Positions 34,029 to 42,741 of a stretch of DNA of 64,000 nucleotides are shown piece by piece. Both the position numbers and the translations under genes were made by a program. Within the stretch, counting starts at the first letter, position 1. Each line of letters begins with the position of its first letter. This DNA is from Aliivibrio_A kagoshimensis (GTDB lineage Bacteria; Pseudomonadota; Gammaproteobacteria; Enterobacterales; Vibrionaceae), in NCBI RefSeq assembly GCF_050337105.1, contig NZ_JAKJSQ010000008.1:22121-86120 (forward strand). The letters run 5' to 3'. A model generated the notes under the pieces. It ran no database searches and had not been told where the DNA came from. It was given only the letters and a program-made list of their open reading frames with translations.

Positions 34029-35993
34029 ATGAAAAACCCAACGTTCATCCGAGCACTTTTTGTCATTATATCAATATGCCTATTGCTCAGTATCTATCAC
34101 TTTAGAACGATAGATACCCCTGTAACACATCCGATTGAACCGAGTGTTTTTAGTCCTAAAGATGAGCTAAATAAAACCCCTTATGGTCAACAACTGATTA
34201 CGCTTCTCGAACAATCGCGAGTAGACCCAAAGCAAGCACGTAGCGACTTGAACAACCTTAATCAATCACATCCTAAAATTGAGAGTCCCATTTACCTTGC
34301 CTATCGTTTGATGATTTTGCTTAATATTGCCAACCTGGAAAAAAGCACCGGGAGTACAAGCAGCTACGAAAAGAGCTTAGCACTGTTATCAGAGACAGAT
34401 GGCATGTCATGGCTCCAAGCAACACGGCTAACTGATAGATCGATAGAACATGCCAAACAAGGCGAGTTGGACGACGCAAGTCAATTGATTAAAAAAGCCA
34501 TCACCATTGCAGAGTCAATCCAATACGAATCGTTATTGATGAAGTCCTACAATACCGCTGGCGTGATACATAATATAAGAACGGAATCCGTTGAAGCTCA
34601 AACCTACTTTCATAAGGCGTTGAAATTAGGTGAAAAGTACCCAAAAAATATCTATAACGGCATAAGCACCGTGAATCTGGCCCTCTTATATATCTATTTA
34701 GAGGAGTGGGACAAAGCGTTAATCTTTATTAACCAAGCTAAAGAGCACTATAAGAATAATAACAGTGCCAATGACGACGTAATGCTAATACTGTTCACCA
34801 ACGAATCATTTCTCTATTTAAGTCAAAATCTTAATGAAAAAGCCCGCATCGCGTATGAACAAGCAGAGTCCTATTTCACAAACACACTGAATGAACGGTT
34901 GGATGTTATTTTGCTTAAAGCTAAATCAGACCTGCTCTTATCTGAAAGGCAGTACCAACAAGCGCTTGAAGCTAGCAATGCTTGCCTGCTACGCCCTCAT
35001 GCGCCAAAATATAAACTACAACAAGGTCAGTGCTACCTTCTTAAAGCAAAAATAAATATCGCTCTTGAACAAGATAGCCATATAGAGTCGGACCTTATAA
35101 AAGCGTTATCACTGTTTAATGAGGTGGGCAGTAAAAGATGGGCCATTACAACCCATATGCACCTGGCAAGCTTTTATGAAACACAGAAACAGATTAACCA
35201 CTCATTGGCACATTTAAAGAGTTATTACCATGGTAATAATGCGATGTTATTTGATAAAAGAAAAAGCGAACTTTACTATTTAGAACAAAAATTCAATGTC
35301 AAACAGATAGAGCAGAACAATCACTTATTGACCGTCAAAGATGAGCTCAATACAGTACGAATTGAGCAACAAAAATTTCGAGGCTACATTATTTTCGTCG
35401 CTGTTTCAGCGTTAACCCTTGGATTATGTATTATGTTTTTTCGTAACCAAGAACTCACCGTTCAAACAACAACCTGTTCATTAACCGGACTCTTTAATCG
35501 TCGCTACCTAGACCAATACTTAGCAGATCGCCCCACGTCGCAGACGGCATCAGCGCGCTGCTCAATCGCTATTCTGGATCTGGATAAATTTAAATCCATC
35601 AATGATACTTATGGCCATGATGTCGGTGATGAAGTGCTGATTGAAGTTGCTCAACGATTAAAAGAGACCTTACCCGATGGCGATATTGTGGTCCGCTGGG
35701 GAGGTGAGGAGTTTGTCTGTTTGCTTCAGGGCCATCAACCACCACTTAACCAGCTTGAAACGATCCGATCAGCAATTTGTACTCTCCCGGTTGATTCTAA
35801 AGTTGGAAAATTGAACGTAAGCATTTCTATCGGTGCAGTAACAGCTCTCAACATTCAAACGTTATAACAAGAGTATAAAAAGCAGTTAAAACGCGCTGAT
35901 GAAGCCTTGTATAGAGCCAAACTCAATGGTCGTAACAGAGTGATCATTGCGCAGGTTGAATCAGAGAAGTTACACTCTACGTCTACGTATTAA
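34029..35993 (+). pseudogene. Membrane TPR-GGDEF diguanylate cyclase interrupted by one stop codon
   Basis: The protein begins with a membrane helix (residues 9-25), continues with TPR-like helical repeats in the periplasm, a second membrane helix near 451-472, and a GGDEF domain with IAILDLDKFKSINDTYGH and the active-site GGEEF near 557. A TAA at 35865-35867 stops translation after SISIGAVTALNIQTL; the same frame then continues QEYKKQLKRADEALYRAKLNGRNRV, the last helix of the domain, to a second stop at 35991-35993. The upstream ATG at 33942 is in frame, but the helix-bearing start at 34029 is likelier. Either a recent pseudogene or a base-call error. Confidence 0.8.
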
Positions 35994-36379
35994 GTCGCCT
36001 CAACATATTTAGTCATTGGTTTCCAATAACGCTCATGCCAGCCAATACAAAGGTGCTCTTTCTGATCTTCAGGGTACCCTTTGTGCTCAAAAAGTAGTCG
36101 TGTTTCCTGTTCTGAAACCGCAATCAACTCAATTTTCACGATAGAGAAGACATTGCTATCCCAAGTCCCCGCACGCCACGCTTGAACAAGATAGTTATCA
36201 GCTACAATGTCTACGGTCACACCCGAGATCATGTCATTAAAGCAGGAAAATTCGCCGCCAACACATGCATCAATAACGGCAGGAGCCCCCGTAAATTTCG
36301 CAAACGTGTTAGAGTCAGTTAGAGCAGAAAAGACCTTATCTTTACTGCAATGAAGTGTGAGCTCTTGATGTATTGTCAT
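35990..36379 (-). CDS. SRPBCC / AHSA1-like ligand-binding protein
   Basis: A 129-residue START-like (Bet v1) fold protein of the AHSA1 group: strands LTLHCSKDKVFSALTD, GGEFSCFNDMISGVTVDI, VQAWRAGTW and the C-terminal helix GWHERYWKPMTKYVEA are typical. No catalytic role is known for most members. Its stop overlaps the tail of the convergent GGDEF gene by four bases. Confidence 0.82.
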   Translation of the reverse strand: MTIHQELTLHCSKDKVFSALTDSNTFAKFTGAPAVIDACVGGEFSCFNDMISGVTVDIVADNYLVQAWRAGTWDSNVFSIVKIELIAVSEQETRLLFEHKGYPEDQKEHLCIGWHERYWKPMTKYVEAT

Positions 36380-36524
36380 AAATCCTCCCTTATCTACTTA
36401 TTAGCAAGTGTAGTCTATATTTAAAGTAGGATAATTGTTCAGAGCACACTTTATGTTACTTCCTTTGCAATTAAGTGCAGAGCGCGTTAACGTACTGTTA
36501 AATAACACAGTAGTATGATGGTGT

Positions 36525-36761
36525 ATGAAAAGTATAAATCAGTGGTTAAGCGTAGCAACTCACCGCAACGTGGTATCCCGTTCAACAAAAATCTCACTCA
36601 TTGTGGGGACCATTTTAATGCTCATTAATCAGCTAGATGTATTGATAGCAGGAGAGTTATCATTAACTGTTGTCATTAAAATCCTACTGACCTACTGCGT
36701 CCCCTATTGTGTTTCAACCTACTCAAGCGTTGAAGCGATTCTAAGCACAAAAACTTCTTAA
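36525..36761 (+). CDS. nrtS: Small membrane protein, NrtS-like (nitrate/nitrite transporter NrtS)
   Basis: A 78-residue protein with two hydrophobic segments (about residues 23-42 and 48-66) and the family pattern VGTILMLINQLDVLIAGEL plus LLTYCVPYCVSTYSSVEA. This matches the small NrtS family, first linked to nitrate/nitrite uptake in cyanobacteria. It is 13 bases from the following chemoreceptor gene and probably shares its transcript, which raises the possibility of nitrate-linked taxis (inference). Confidence 0.72.
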   Translation: MKSINQWLSVATHRNVVSRSTKISLIVGTILMLINQLDVLIAGELSLTVVIKILLTYCVPYCVSTYSSVEAILSTKTS

Positions 36762-36774
36762 TCAGGTAGATACT

Positions 36775-37671
36775 ATGTTAAATATTTTTGGTTCGCGTAA
36801 ACTCCCCGCAGGCAGCGTTATCATTGACGAAGCAGAACTCACCCATCTTCGCGCCCAAAATAAACTCTTTGAACAACTCATGGATAGCGCTCCTTTAGAG
36901 ATGGCTCAACGTGTGGCAGATAATGCAAAAAACGTTAATCAGGCCTCAACTCAACGTCTGAACAACGTTGAAAATAGCTACCTGTCGATTCAGTCCTTTA
37001 TCGACCAGTCAAGTGACATTGAGTCTATTTCTAATGAATCACTGAAATCGGCACAAAATACGGCACAAATCTCTGAGACAGGTATTAATCAACTTAATGA
37101 CCTAGCCAGTAACATTACCAGTTCATCAACCTATATATCTGAATTTACAGAGCTTCTTACCAGTTTAGATAACAATAACCGAAATATAGGACAGCTGGTC
37201 GAGTCGATTAAAGGCATTGCTGAACAGACCAACTTATTAGCGCTAAATGCCGCGATTGAAGCCGCGCGTGCGGGTGAGCACGGGCGTGGTTTTGCCGTAG
37301 TAGCAGATGAGGTTCGTTCATTGGCCAATACTGCTAACCAATCTGCCGATCAGATTCAAAGTGAAATGACAAAAATTATGGATGTGTCCGCGTCTATTAT
37401 CAATAAGCAAAAAGATGTGGCCACCATTATCGAAGGCAGTGTCACCATTGCTGATAGCACGATCACAAATCTTCAAGAGTTGGTGACTATGGCGCAGTCT
37501 AGTTCTGATTTGGTAAATGAAACCATCACTCAGGTTCAACAACAACTGAGCAGTTCAGAAGAGATCAAACAGAGTATGGAGCAGATTATTGATGATACTC
37601 GCCAATCGATTGAAGGCTCAGCCATGAACATGGAGCTGGGTGAACAGCTTGTAGCCGCATTTAAAAAATAA
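36775..37671 (+). CDS. Soluble methyl-accepting chemotaxis protein (short)
   Basis: A 298-residue chemoreceptor without membrane segments or a recognised sensor domain. Residues 50-290 form the long coiled-coil signalling domain with the hairpin tip IAEQTNLLALNAAIEAARAGE near 145-165, diagnostic of MCPs. It is cytoplasmic and likely partners with other receptors or the CheA/CheW array. The N-terminal 45 residues are short and unassigned. Confidence 0.9.
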   Translation: MLNIFGSRKLPAGSVIIDEAELTHLRAQNKLFEQLMDSAPLEMAQRVADNAKNVNQASTQRLNNVENSYLSIQSFIDQSSDIESISNESLKSAQNTAQISETGINQLNDLASNITSSSTYISEFTELLTSLDNNNRNIGQLVESIKGIAEQTNLLALNAAIEAARAGEHGRGFAVVADEVRSLANTANQSADQIQSEMTKIMDVSASIINKQKDVATIIEGSVTIADSTITNLQELVTMAQSSSDLVNETITQVQQQLSSSEEIKQSMEQIIDDTRQSIEGSAMNMELGEQLVAAFKK

Positions 37672-37744
37672 CTGACAACAATTGTTTAAATAATGAGCTT
37701 GCATGAGCTACAATAGCCTCTTAATCAATGAGAGGTACAACAAG

Positions 37745-37960
37745 ATGAGTAAAAAGAAAAAACACCTGAGTCCTTCATCTGTGCAGACAACTTCTGCGCA
37801 AACGGACATTGGAAGAGGCACCATAAACGACAACTTTTTGAAAGCATTAGTCACTTCGAAGGTGTATAAAACTCAGGTGGTAAAAGCAAGAAAAGGCAAG
37901 GGTGCTTTCAAGAGAAAAGAGAAACATCTAGGAAGAGAGTCCTATTTAATGGCAGCGTAA
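37745..37960 (+). CDS. arfA: Alternative ribosome-rescue factor ArfA
   Basis: A 71-residue basic protein. The core TINDNFLKALVTSKVYKTQV followed by KARKGKGAFKRKEKH matches ArfA, which recruits RF2 to free stalled ribosomes when tmRNA fails. I start at ATG 37745 (GAGAGG upstream), not at the upstream in-frame ATG 37703. The 3' end of the coding region lies in a terminator hairpin whose loop holds the stop codon, the device that makes E. coli arfA mRNA a non-stop message under tmRNA control. Confidence 0.85.
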   Translation: MSKKKKHLSPSSVQTTSAQTDIGRGTINDNFLKALVTSKVYKTQVVKARKGKGAFKRKEKHLGRESYLMAA

Positions 37961-37986
37961 TCGCTCTCATCAAATAGGACTTTTTT
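37939..37986 (+). terminator. Terminator hairpin overlapping the arfA stop codon
   Basis: Outer stem GTCCTATTT (37939-37947, coding) with AAATAGGAC (37972-37980), followed by TTTTTT. An inner stem AGCG / CGCT places the TAA stop in a TAAT tetraloop (37958-37961). The hairpin can act as terminator and as an RNase III target. Confidence 0.8.
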
Positions 37987-38643
37987 CTACGCCACTAAAT
38001 AGCTGTCACTTCCTTTCAAATAGTTTACAAATACAGATTCAAAATCTTCAATAACCGATGATGTAACGTACGGTTGACTCACCAAATTGTCAGACAATGC
38101 TTGTAGTTTTGGTAAGCCAATTAACAAGTCATGAACGAAGTGTTTTTTGATCACTTCCAAGCGAGTAAACATAGGGGCCACTGCAGCGTCGATTAATGAA
38201 AACTCGTTACCATTAAAGAAACCACCTTCTTGTACAGTACCCTCTAAGCGAATAAGTTTATCAATCATCGCCTTCTTTTGGCTGGTAAAGTCTTCTTCAT
38301 TTTTCGCTACTGTCATCATGTATTGATTCATGATGATTTGGCTAGAGAACTCAATCCAACCGCGATCTTTGGCTTTTTGCAAAGGATCTAAGGGCATGAT
38401 TTGATTTGGCGTAATTTCATCAATGAATTCATTAATCACAGCAGATTCAAACAACACTTCATTATCATATTTTACCACGGGTACTTTCCCTAATGGTGAG
38501 ATAGCCAAGAACCAATCTGGCTTATCCGCAAGATCGATATAGGTGATTTTAAAATCAATCCCTTTTTTCTTTAACGTTATCACCGAGCGCTGTACAAATG
38601 GGCACAGGTTGAAGCTGATCAATTCTATGGTTTTATCTGACAT
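37987..38643 (-). CDS. Glutathione S-transferase family protein
   Basis: A 218-residue GST: thioredoxin-fold N-terminus (ELISFNLCPFVQRSVITLKKKGIDF, with Cys13 at the CPF active position) and SPLGKVPVVKYDNEVLFESAVI for glutathione binding, then an all-helical C-terminal half. Such Cys-type proteins often act as dehydroascorbate- or glutaredoxin-like reductases. It is divergent from an HxlR regulator that probably controls it. Confidence 0.88.
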   Translation of the reverse strand: MSDKTIELISFNLCPFVQRSVITLKKKGIDFKITYIDLADKPDWFLAISPLGKVPVVKYDNEVLFESAVINEFIDEITPNQIMPLDPLQKAKDRGWIEFSSQIIMNQYMMTVAKNEEDFTSQKKAMIDKLIRLEGTVQEGGFFNGNEFSLIDAAVAPMFTRLEVIKKHFVHDLLIGLPKLQALSDNLVSQPYVTSSVIEDFESVFVNYLKGSDSYLVA

Positions 38644-38674
38644 CTTGGTCCTTCCTTTGGTGATGACTCAATTC

Positions 38675-38723
38675 ACTAACTATTATTTGTATCTTATTGG
38701 TAGTTAGTATACTTTGGTAACTA
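38675..38723. promoter_or_regulatory. Inverted repeats between GST and HxlR genes, likely operator
   Basis: ACTAACTA (38675-38682) and its exact complement TAGTTAGT (38701-38708), plus TAACTA at 38718-38723, sit in the 145-base divergent gap. HxlR regulators bind such palindromes next to the gene they control; assignment is inference. Confidence 0.5.
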
Positions 38724-38788
38724 TAGATATGTGCAAAGCGATAAACAAGTACGCACAAAAAAGACATTTAGTTTCCTAGAGGTGCCTA

Positions 38789-39169
38789 ATGGCGAATTCA
38801 GAGGCTTCAACGGCTGAAAAAAAATTTCCAGCTTCATGTAAAGTAGAAATAGGTACTGATATGTTGGCGTGTCCCGTCGCCACTGCCATCGATGTCATTG
38901 GCGGAAAGTGGAAGGTCATTATTCTTTATCAGCTGCGCGGTAAAACATTACGCTTTGGGGAGTTAAAAAATAGAATCCCAAAAATAACGCAAAAAACCCT
39001 TACTCAACAGTTACGGGCTTTGGAGGAGGATAAATTAGTTAGTCGAGTCATTTATGCAGAAGTGCCACCTCGAGTTGAATACACCTCAACAGAGTTGGCT
39101 GAGCAGTTAAATCCGGCCTTGGATCTCCTCTGCTCTTGGGGCAAAGAGTACCAAAAAGCCCATAAGTAA
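38789..39169 (+). CDS. HxlR-family transcriptional regulator
   Basis: A 126-residue winged-helix protein with the HxlR core ATAIDVIGGKWKVIILYQL (residues 32-50), RFGELKNRIPKITQKTLTQQLRALEED and the wing RVIYAEVPPRVEYTST. Cysteines at 17 and 28, just before the helix, are placed as in redox- or electrophile-sensing members. It is divergent from a GST gene, its probable target. Confidence 0.9.
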   Translation: MANSEASTAEKKFPASCKVEIGTDMLACPVATAIDVIGGKWKVIILYQLRGKTLRFGELKNRIPKITQKTLTQQLRALEEDKLVSRVIYAEVPPRVEYTSTELAEQLNPALDLLCSWGKEYQKAHK

Positions 39170-39179
39170 ATTGGGTTAC

Positions 39180-39803
39180 CTAACTAATGGTTCTAAACGT
39201 TAAGTTGACCCTTGGTGTTGAGACAGTGGCCGTTGGTGGCAATCGATGTAACCAGTGAGTTTGAGTTTCTTCTTTCATCACTAACAAGCTACCTGGTGCT
39301 AATGGCAAAGAGACAACCTCTCCACTGTTTTTATGCTTAAAAGCAAACTTGCGTTGTGCGCCGAAACTTAATGATGCGATAGCTCCATTCTTTTTCAAAG
39401 CAGTTTCGGCATCACTGTGCCAGGCCATTCCCTCACTACCATCATGGTATAAGTTCAATAGACATGAGTTGAATAGCTCGCCGGTAGCTGACTCAACTAA
39501 GGCCTTTAGCTCCAGTAGTTCATGGGTCCAAGCCAATGCTGATTTAGTGGTATTTGAGTAGGTGTAATCAAATGCTTGATCGCCATACCACGCGACCTTT
39601 CGTTTGGTAATAATGTGTTTGCCATAGATGATAGCTTCATCGTGTCGCCATTTAATGCTATCCAATAACCTCTCAAAATAATGTTTCGCATCGGTTGCTT
39701 TAATCAACTGTCCGTAGTAATTAACACAGCCATCCTTTGGCAAAATATTAATTGGCTCATCCAACACCTCGTCAAATAGCCCCATTTGATGATGATTACT
39801 CAT
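39180..39803 (-). CDS. AlkB-like 2-oxoglutarate/Fe(II) dioxygenase
   Basis: A 207-residue protein of the AlkB family that removes alkyl groups from bases. Iron ligands are in WHSDAE (His129, Asp131) and WLHRLP (His186); 2-oxoglutarate is held by RVNLTFR (Arg198, Arg204). LNLYHDGSEGMAWH and SLSFGAQRKF are typical of the ALKBH2/3-like bacterial group. The gene follows a GNAT gene by 11 bases on the same strand and is probably co-transcribed. Confidence 0.92.
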   Translation of the reverse strand: MSNHHQMGLFDEVLDEPINILPKDGCVNYYGQLIKATDAKHYFERLLDSIKWRHDEAIIYGKHIITKRKVAWYGDQAFDYTYSNTTKSALAWTHELLELKALVESATGELFNSCLLNLYHDGSEGMAWHSDAETALKKNGAIASLSFGAQRKFAFKHKNSGEVVSLPLAPGSLLVMKEETQTHWLHRLPPTATVSTPRVNLTFRTIS

Positions 39804-39814
39804 GATAATCCATC

Positions 39815-40234
39815 TTATGGTAGTCGCTTTTGCATGGAAACATGGCGAATATCCGCTTCAATGTACTCTTCACCATAAGGAGAAAAGCCTAGCTTTCGAT
39901 AGAAATCAACAGCGTGAAGTTGAGACCCTAAGTAGACCTTAGTGAAATCTAATTTTTGGGCTTCATCTACCAAACCTTGAACCACTTTAGCACCCAGCCC
40001 TTCACCTCGAGCACTCTTCAAAATAGCGATTCGCCCAATATGCCCATCCTCAAGCATTCGTCCTGTACCTACTACTTGCTCAGCTTTCAGTGCCAGAATG
40101 TGAATGGCCAGCTTGTCTTGCCCGTCGAAATCTATTGCACCGTCCACACCCTGTTCTTGAGTGAAAACCGTATGCCTTACTTTTTTTATCTGGGACATCT
40201 CATCAGAAAAGGCCACTATCTTGAACTCGTACAT
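39815..40234 (-). CDS. GNAT-family N-acetyltransferase
   Basis: A 139-residue acetyltransferase. The acetyl-CoA loop RGEGLGAKVVQGLVDEA is near residues 75-91 and the C-terminal DFYRKLGFSPYGEEYIEADIRHVSMQK matches ElaA/YjcF-like members. Substrate unknown. It shares a transcript with the AlkB gene. Confidence 0.88.
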   Translation of the reverse strand: MYEFKIVAFSDEMSQIKKVRHTVFTQEQGVDGAIDFDGQDKLAIHILALKAEQVVGTGRMLEDGHIGRIAILKSARGEGLGAKVVQGLVDEAQKLDFTKVYLGSQLHAVDFYRKLGFSPYGEEYIEADIRHVSMQKRLP

Positions 40235-40284
40235 CTACCTACCACATCAATAACAATTATTCCCAGAGACTACCACAATGTCAC

Positions 40285-42057
40285 TTAATATGACGGTAAA
40301 TGCACGACTTTATTCGTAGGAATTTCTGGCTCAAAGTGCTTGAAAATATCTTGGATATGGTCGATTGGTTGCGGTTTCGAGAACAGAAACCCTTGAAATT
40401 TTTCGCAGCCTAACTCGAGTAAAAGATCTCGTTGCAGCTGGCTTTCGACACCCTCTACGATTAATTGTTTATCCAGACTCTTCGCCAAACCAATCAAGGT
40501 TTTGATCAATACCACCGTGTCATGATCTTGTGGAAAATGTGCCATAAACGAGCGATCAACTTTCATCGTACTAAATGGAAATGTTGCCAAATAACTCAAT
40601 GACGAGCGACCTAAACCAAAATCATCAATGGTAATAGAGACGCCTAATTCCACCAGTTTTCTTAAGGTCTCAATACTCCATTTGTGCTCTTCCATCAAAG
40701 TGACCTCTGTTATCTCTAAGACAAGGTTATCCACTGGAAAACTGGTCTCGGCTACTATCGTTTTCACCGTAGTAAAAAAGTCAGAACACCTTACTTGTTT
40801 AGCTGATACATTCACATTTAGAATAAAATCAGCAGGTACCACACCTGAGTCATACCAGATTTTTACTTGCTGACATGACTTTCTTAACGCCCACTCCCCG
40901 CACGGAACAATACTGCCTGTATCTTCTAAAAAAGGGATAAAAGAAGCGGGATAAATAACGCCAAGCTTAGGAATTTTCCAACGCAAAAGTGACTCCACCC
41001 CAATCAATCGATTCTCTTTATCGACTTGAGGCTGATATTCAATAAACAGCTGTTCGTTTTGGATTGCGAGTAAAACATTCTCTTTTAATAAGTTTCGTAA
41101 CTTTAGCTTCCTTTCAAGTTCGTCGTCATAATAGTGATAGGTATTACCACTCTCCTTTTTTGCCCTATACATAGCGGCATCAGCTTGTTTTAGTGCATTT
41201 TCAATCGACACTTTTTTGCCATTAAATAAGGTGATACCCACACTTATAGTGATATACAACTCTCCGGATGGAAGTTGAAAAGGAATCTCCATCAACTCAA
41301 ACAGCTTTTCAGACACTACATTCGATGACTCAGTCGAGTTAACTGATTCAACCAAAATGGCAAATTCATCCCCAGCTAAACGCGCGATGGTATCTTCTCT
41401 GCGAATACTCAAGGTAAAACGTTCCGCCACTTGAGTTAACAATTCATCCCCCATTGCATGGCCGTACGTATCATTAACCTGTTTAAAGTCATCTAAATCG
41501 ATAAAAAAGACGGCAAGTGTATTTTCGTTGCGAATGGAACGATCTACCGCTTCAGACATACGAGATAAAAAGGATTCACGGTTTAACAGTTTGGTGAGCG
41601 GATCATATTGAGCAAGATAGGTAAGACGATCTTTAATTTTTTTCCGTTCATGTGCATAACGAATGGTTTTGTTTAATGAGTAGTGATCAAACTGCCCTTT
41701 AACAATATAATCTTGACCACCTGCTTTTAACGTTTGAATCGCAAAGGTTTCACTGTCAATGTCACTGATAACCACCACGGCAATATCAGGTGCCGATTGC
41801 AATATCGTATGTAGTGCTTCCAAGCCAGCCCTATTTGGCAGATTAAGGTCAAGCAGTACTACATCGTAACTCTCTTTCATTAACAGCTGACAAGCCATCG
41901 AAACACTATCGGTATGAGAAAGCTCAATATCAGCAGCACAAAGATCGGTGAAATACTCATACATTAAACAGGTATCACTCGATTCACTTTCAACTTGTAA
42001 GGCTCTGATCACCTCATTTGGTCTATCATCCACTGATATTTCTGTTGCGCTTAACAT
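40285..42057 (-). CDS. REC-GGDEF-EAL response regulator (c-di-GMP enzyme)
   Basis: A 590-residue three-domain protein: receiver (about 10-130; phospho-acceptor Asp in VVLLDLNLP near 68, but the acidic pair at the start of the domain reads VESES rather than a DD/ED pair), GGDEF (about 150-310, signature RLAGDEF near 228) and EAL (about 325-580, signature ESLLRW near 352, plus ITEVTLM and DDFGLGRSSLSYL). AGDEF and ESL are mild variants found in many active proteins, so either activity is possible. It is monocistronic. Confidence 0.92.
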   Translation of the reverse strand: MLSATEISVDDRPNEVIRALQVESESSDTCLMYEYFTDLCAADIELSHTDSVSMACQLLMKESYDVVLLDLNLPNRAGLEALHTILQSAPDIAVVVISDIDSETFAIQTLKAGGQDYIVKGQFDHYSLNKTIRYAHERKKIKDRLTYLAQYDPLTKLLNRESFLSRMSEAVDRSIRNENTLAVFFIDLDDFKQVNDTYGHAMGDELLTQVAERFTLSIRREDTIARLAGDEFAILVESVNSTESSNVVSEKLFELMEIPFQLPSGELYITISVGITLFNGKKVSIENALKQADAAMYRAKKESGNTYHYYDDELERKLKLRNLLKENVLLAIQNEQLFIEYQPQVDKENRLIGVESLLRWKIPKLGVIYPASFIPFLEDTGSIVPCGEWALRKSCQQVKIWYDSGVVPADFILNVNVSAKQVRCSDFFTTVKTIVAETSFPVDNLVLEITEVTLMEEHKWSIETLRKLVELGVSITIDDFGLGRSSLSYLATFPFSTMKVDRSFMAHFPQDHDTVVLIKTLIGLAKSLDKQLIVEGVESQLQRDLLLELGCEKFQGFLFSKPQPIDHIQDIFKHFEPEIPTNKVVHLPSY

Positions 42058-42741
42058 AGATCTTTCCTAACCCACCGATGACTATTCTCTCTATTATTGA
42101 AGCCGAAGTGCCTCAAAACGGGTAAAACGATAAAAAATAACTATTCGAGTATGGTAAAGATTGTCTGAACTACAAGAACTGCCATCAAAAATCATGCACT
42201 CAACATCATCATTTTCATCTTAGTTTTGTTTTTTATTTCAAACGAACAGAGATGGCTATTTAACTGGGGAATATTACCCTTATACATGAAATTTTATTTT
42301 ATGAATTACTATCAATAAGTTAACTTGATAAATATGTGACTCTCATCATTTTTTATTTTTTGCTCTATCACTCATTGTAAAGTCATCAGATATTCAACCT
42401 ACTTATTTCCATGAATAAATTGCCTAACATTGTCTATTTTCTCTCCATATTTCACATACAACTAGGTTCACAGCTTAAATAGAACGTATCAGAACTCATG
42501 ACGACTAAATATCTAAATAACGTCAATTATATGGATCGATATCACATTTATATTGAGAATTATTTTCTATTACATCATATTTGTTTGAGATCAATTTGTT
42601 GTCAGTGAGTAAGGAGTTAACTACTACTAATCGTAAAGTGGTATCACTTAAGGGTTAAGGCTGCATACGCCAGTGGATTGATTTATATAAAAAGGCCAGT
42701 CCCCTATCGTATTTAACTTTGATTTTTATGGAGAAATTGTT
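42058..42741. other. Gene-free stretch between the REC-GGDEF-EAL and alcohol dehydrogenase genes
   Basis: About 680 bases, AT-rich, with stops in all frames. It must hold the promoters of both flanking genes. I see no RNA gene or clear operator; a TTTATATAAAA stretch at about 42683 could be part of the alcohol dehydrogenase promoter. Confidence 0.4.

Noticed and set aside
42333..42356. CRP-like site TGTGA-N6-TCATT before the alcohol dehydrogenase gene
   Set aside because: One half-site is poor and it is about 390 bases from the gene, so I do not report it as a regulatory site.
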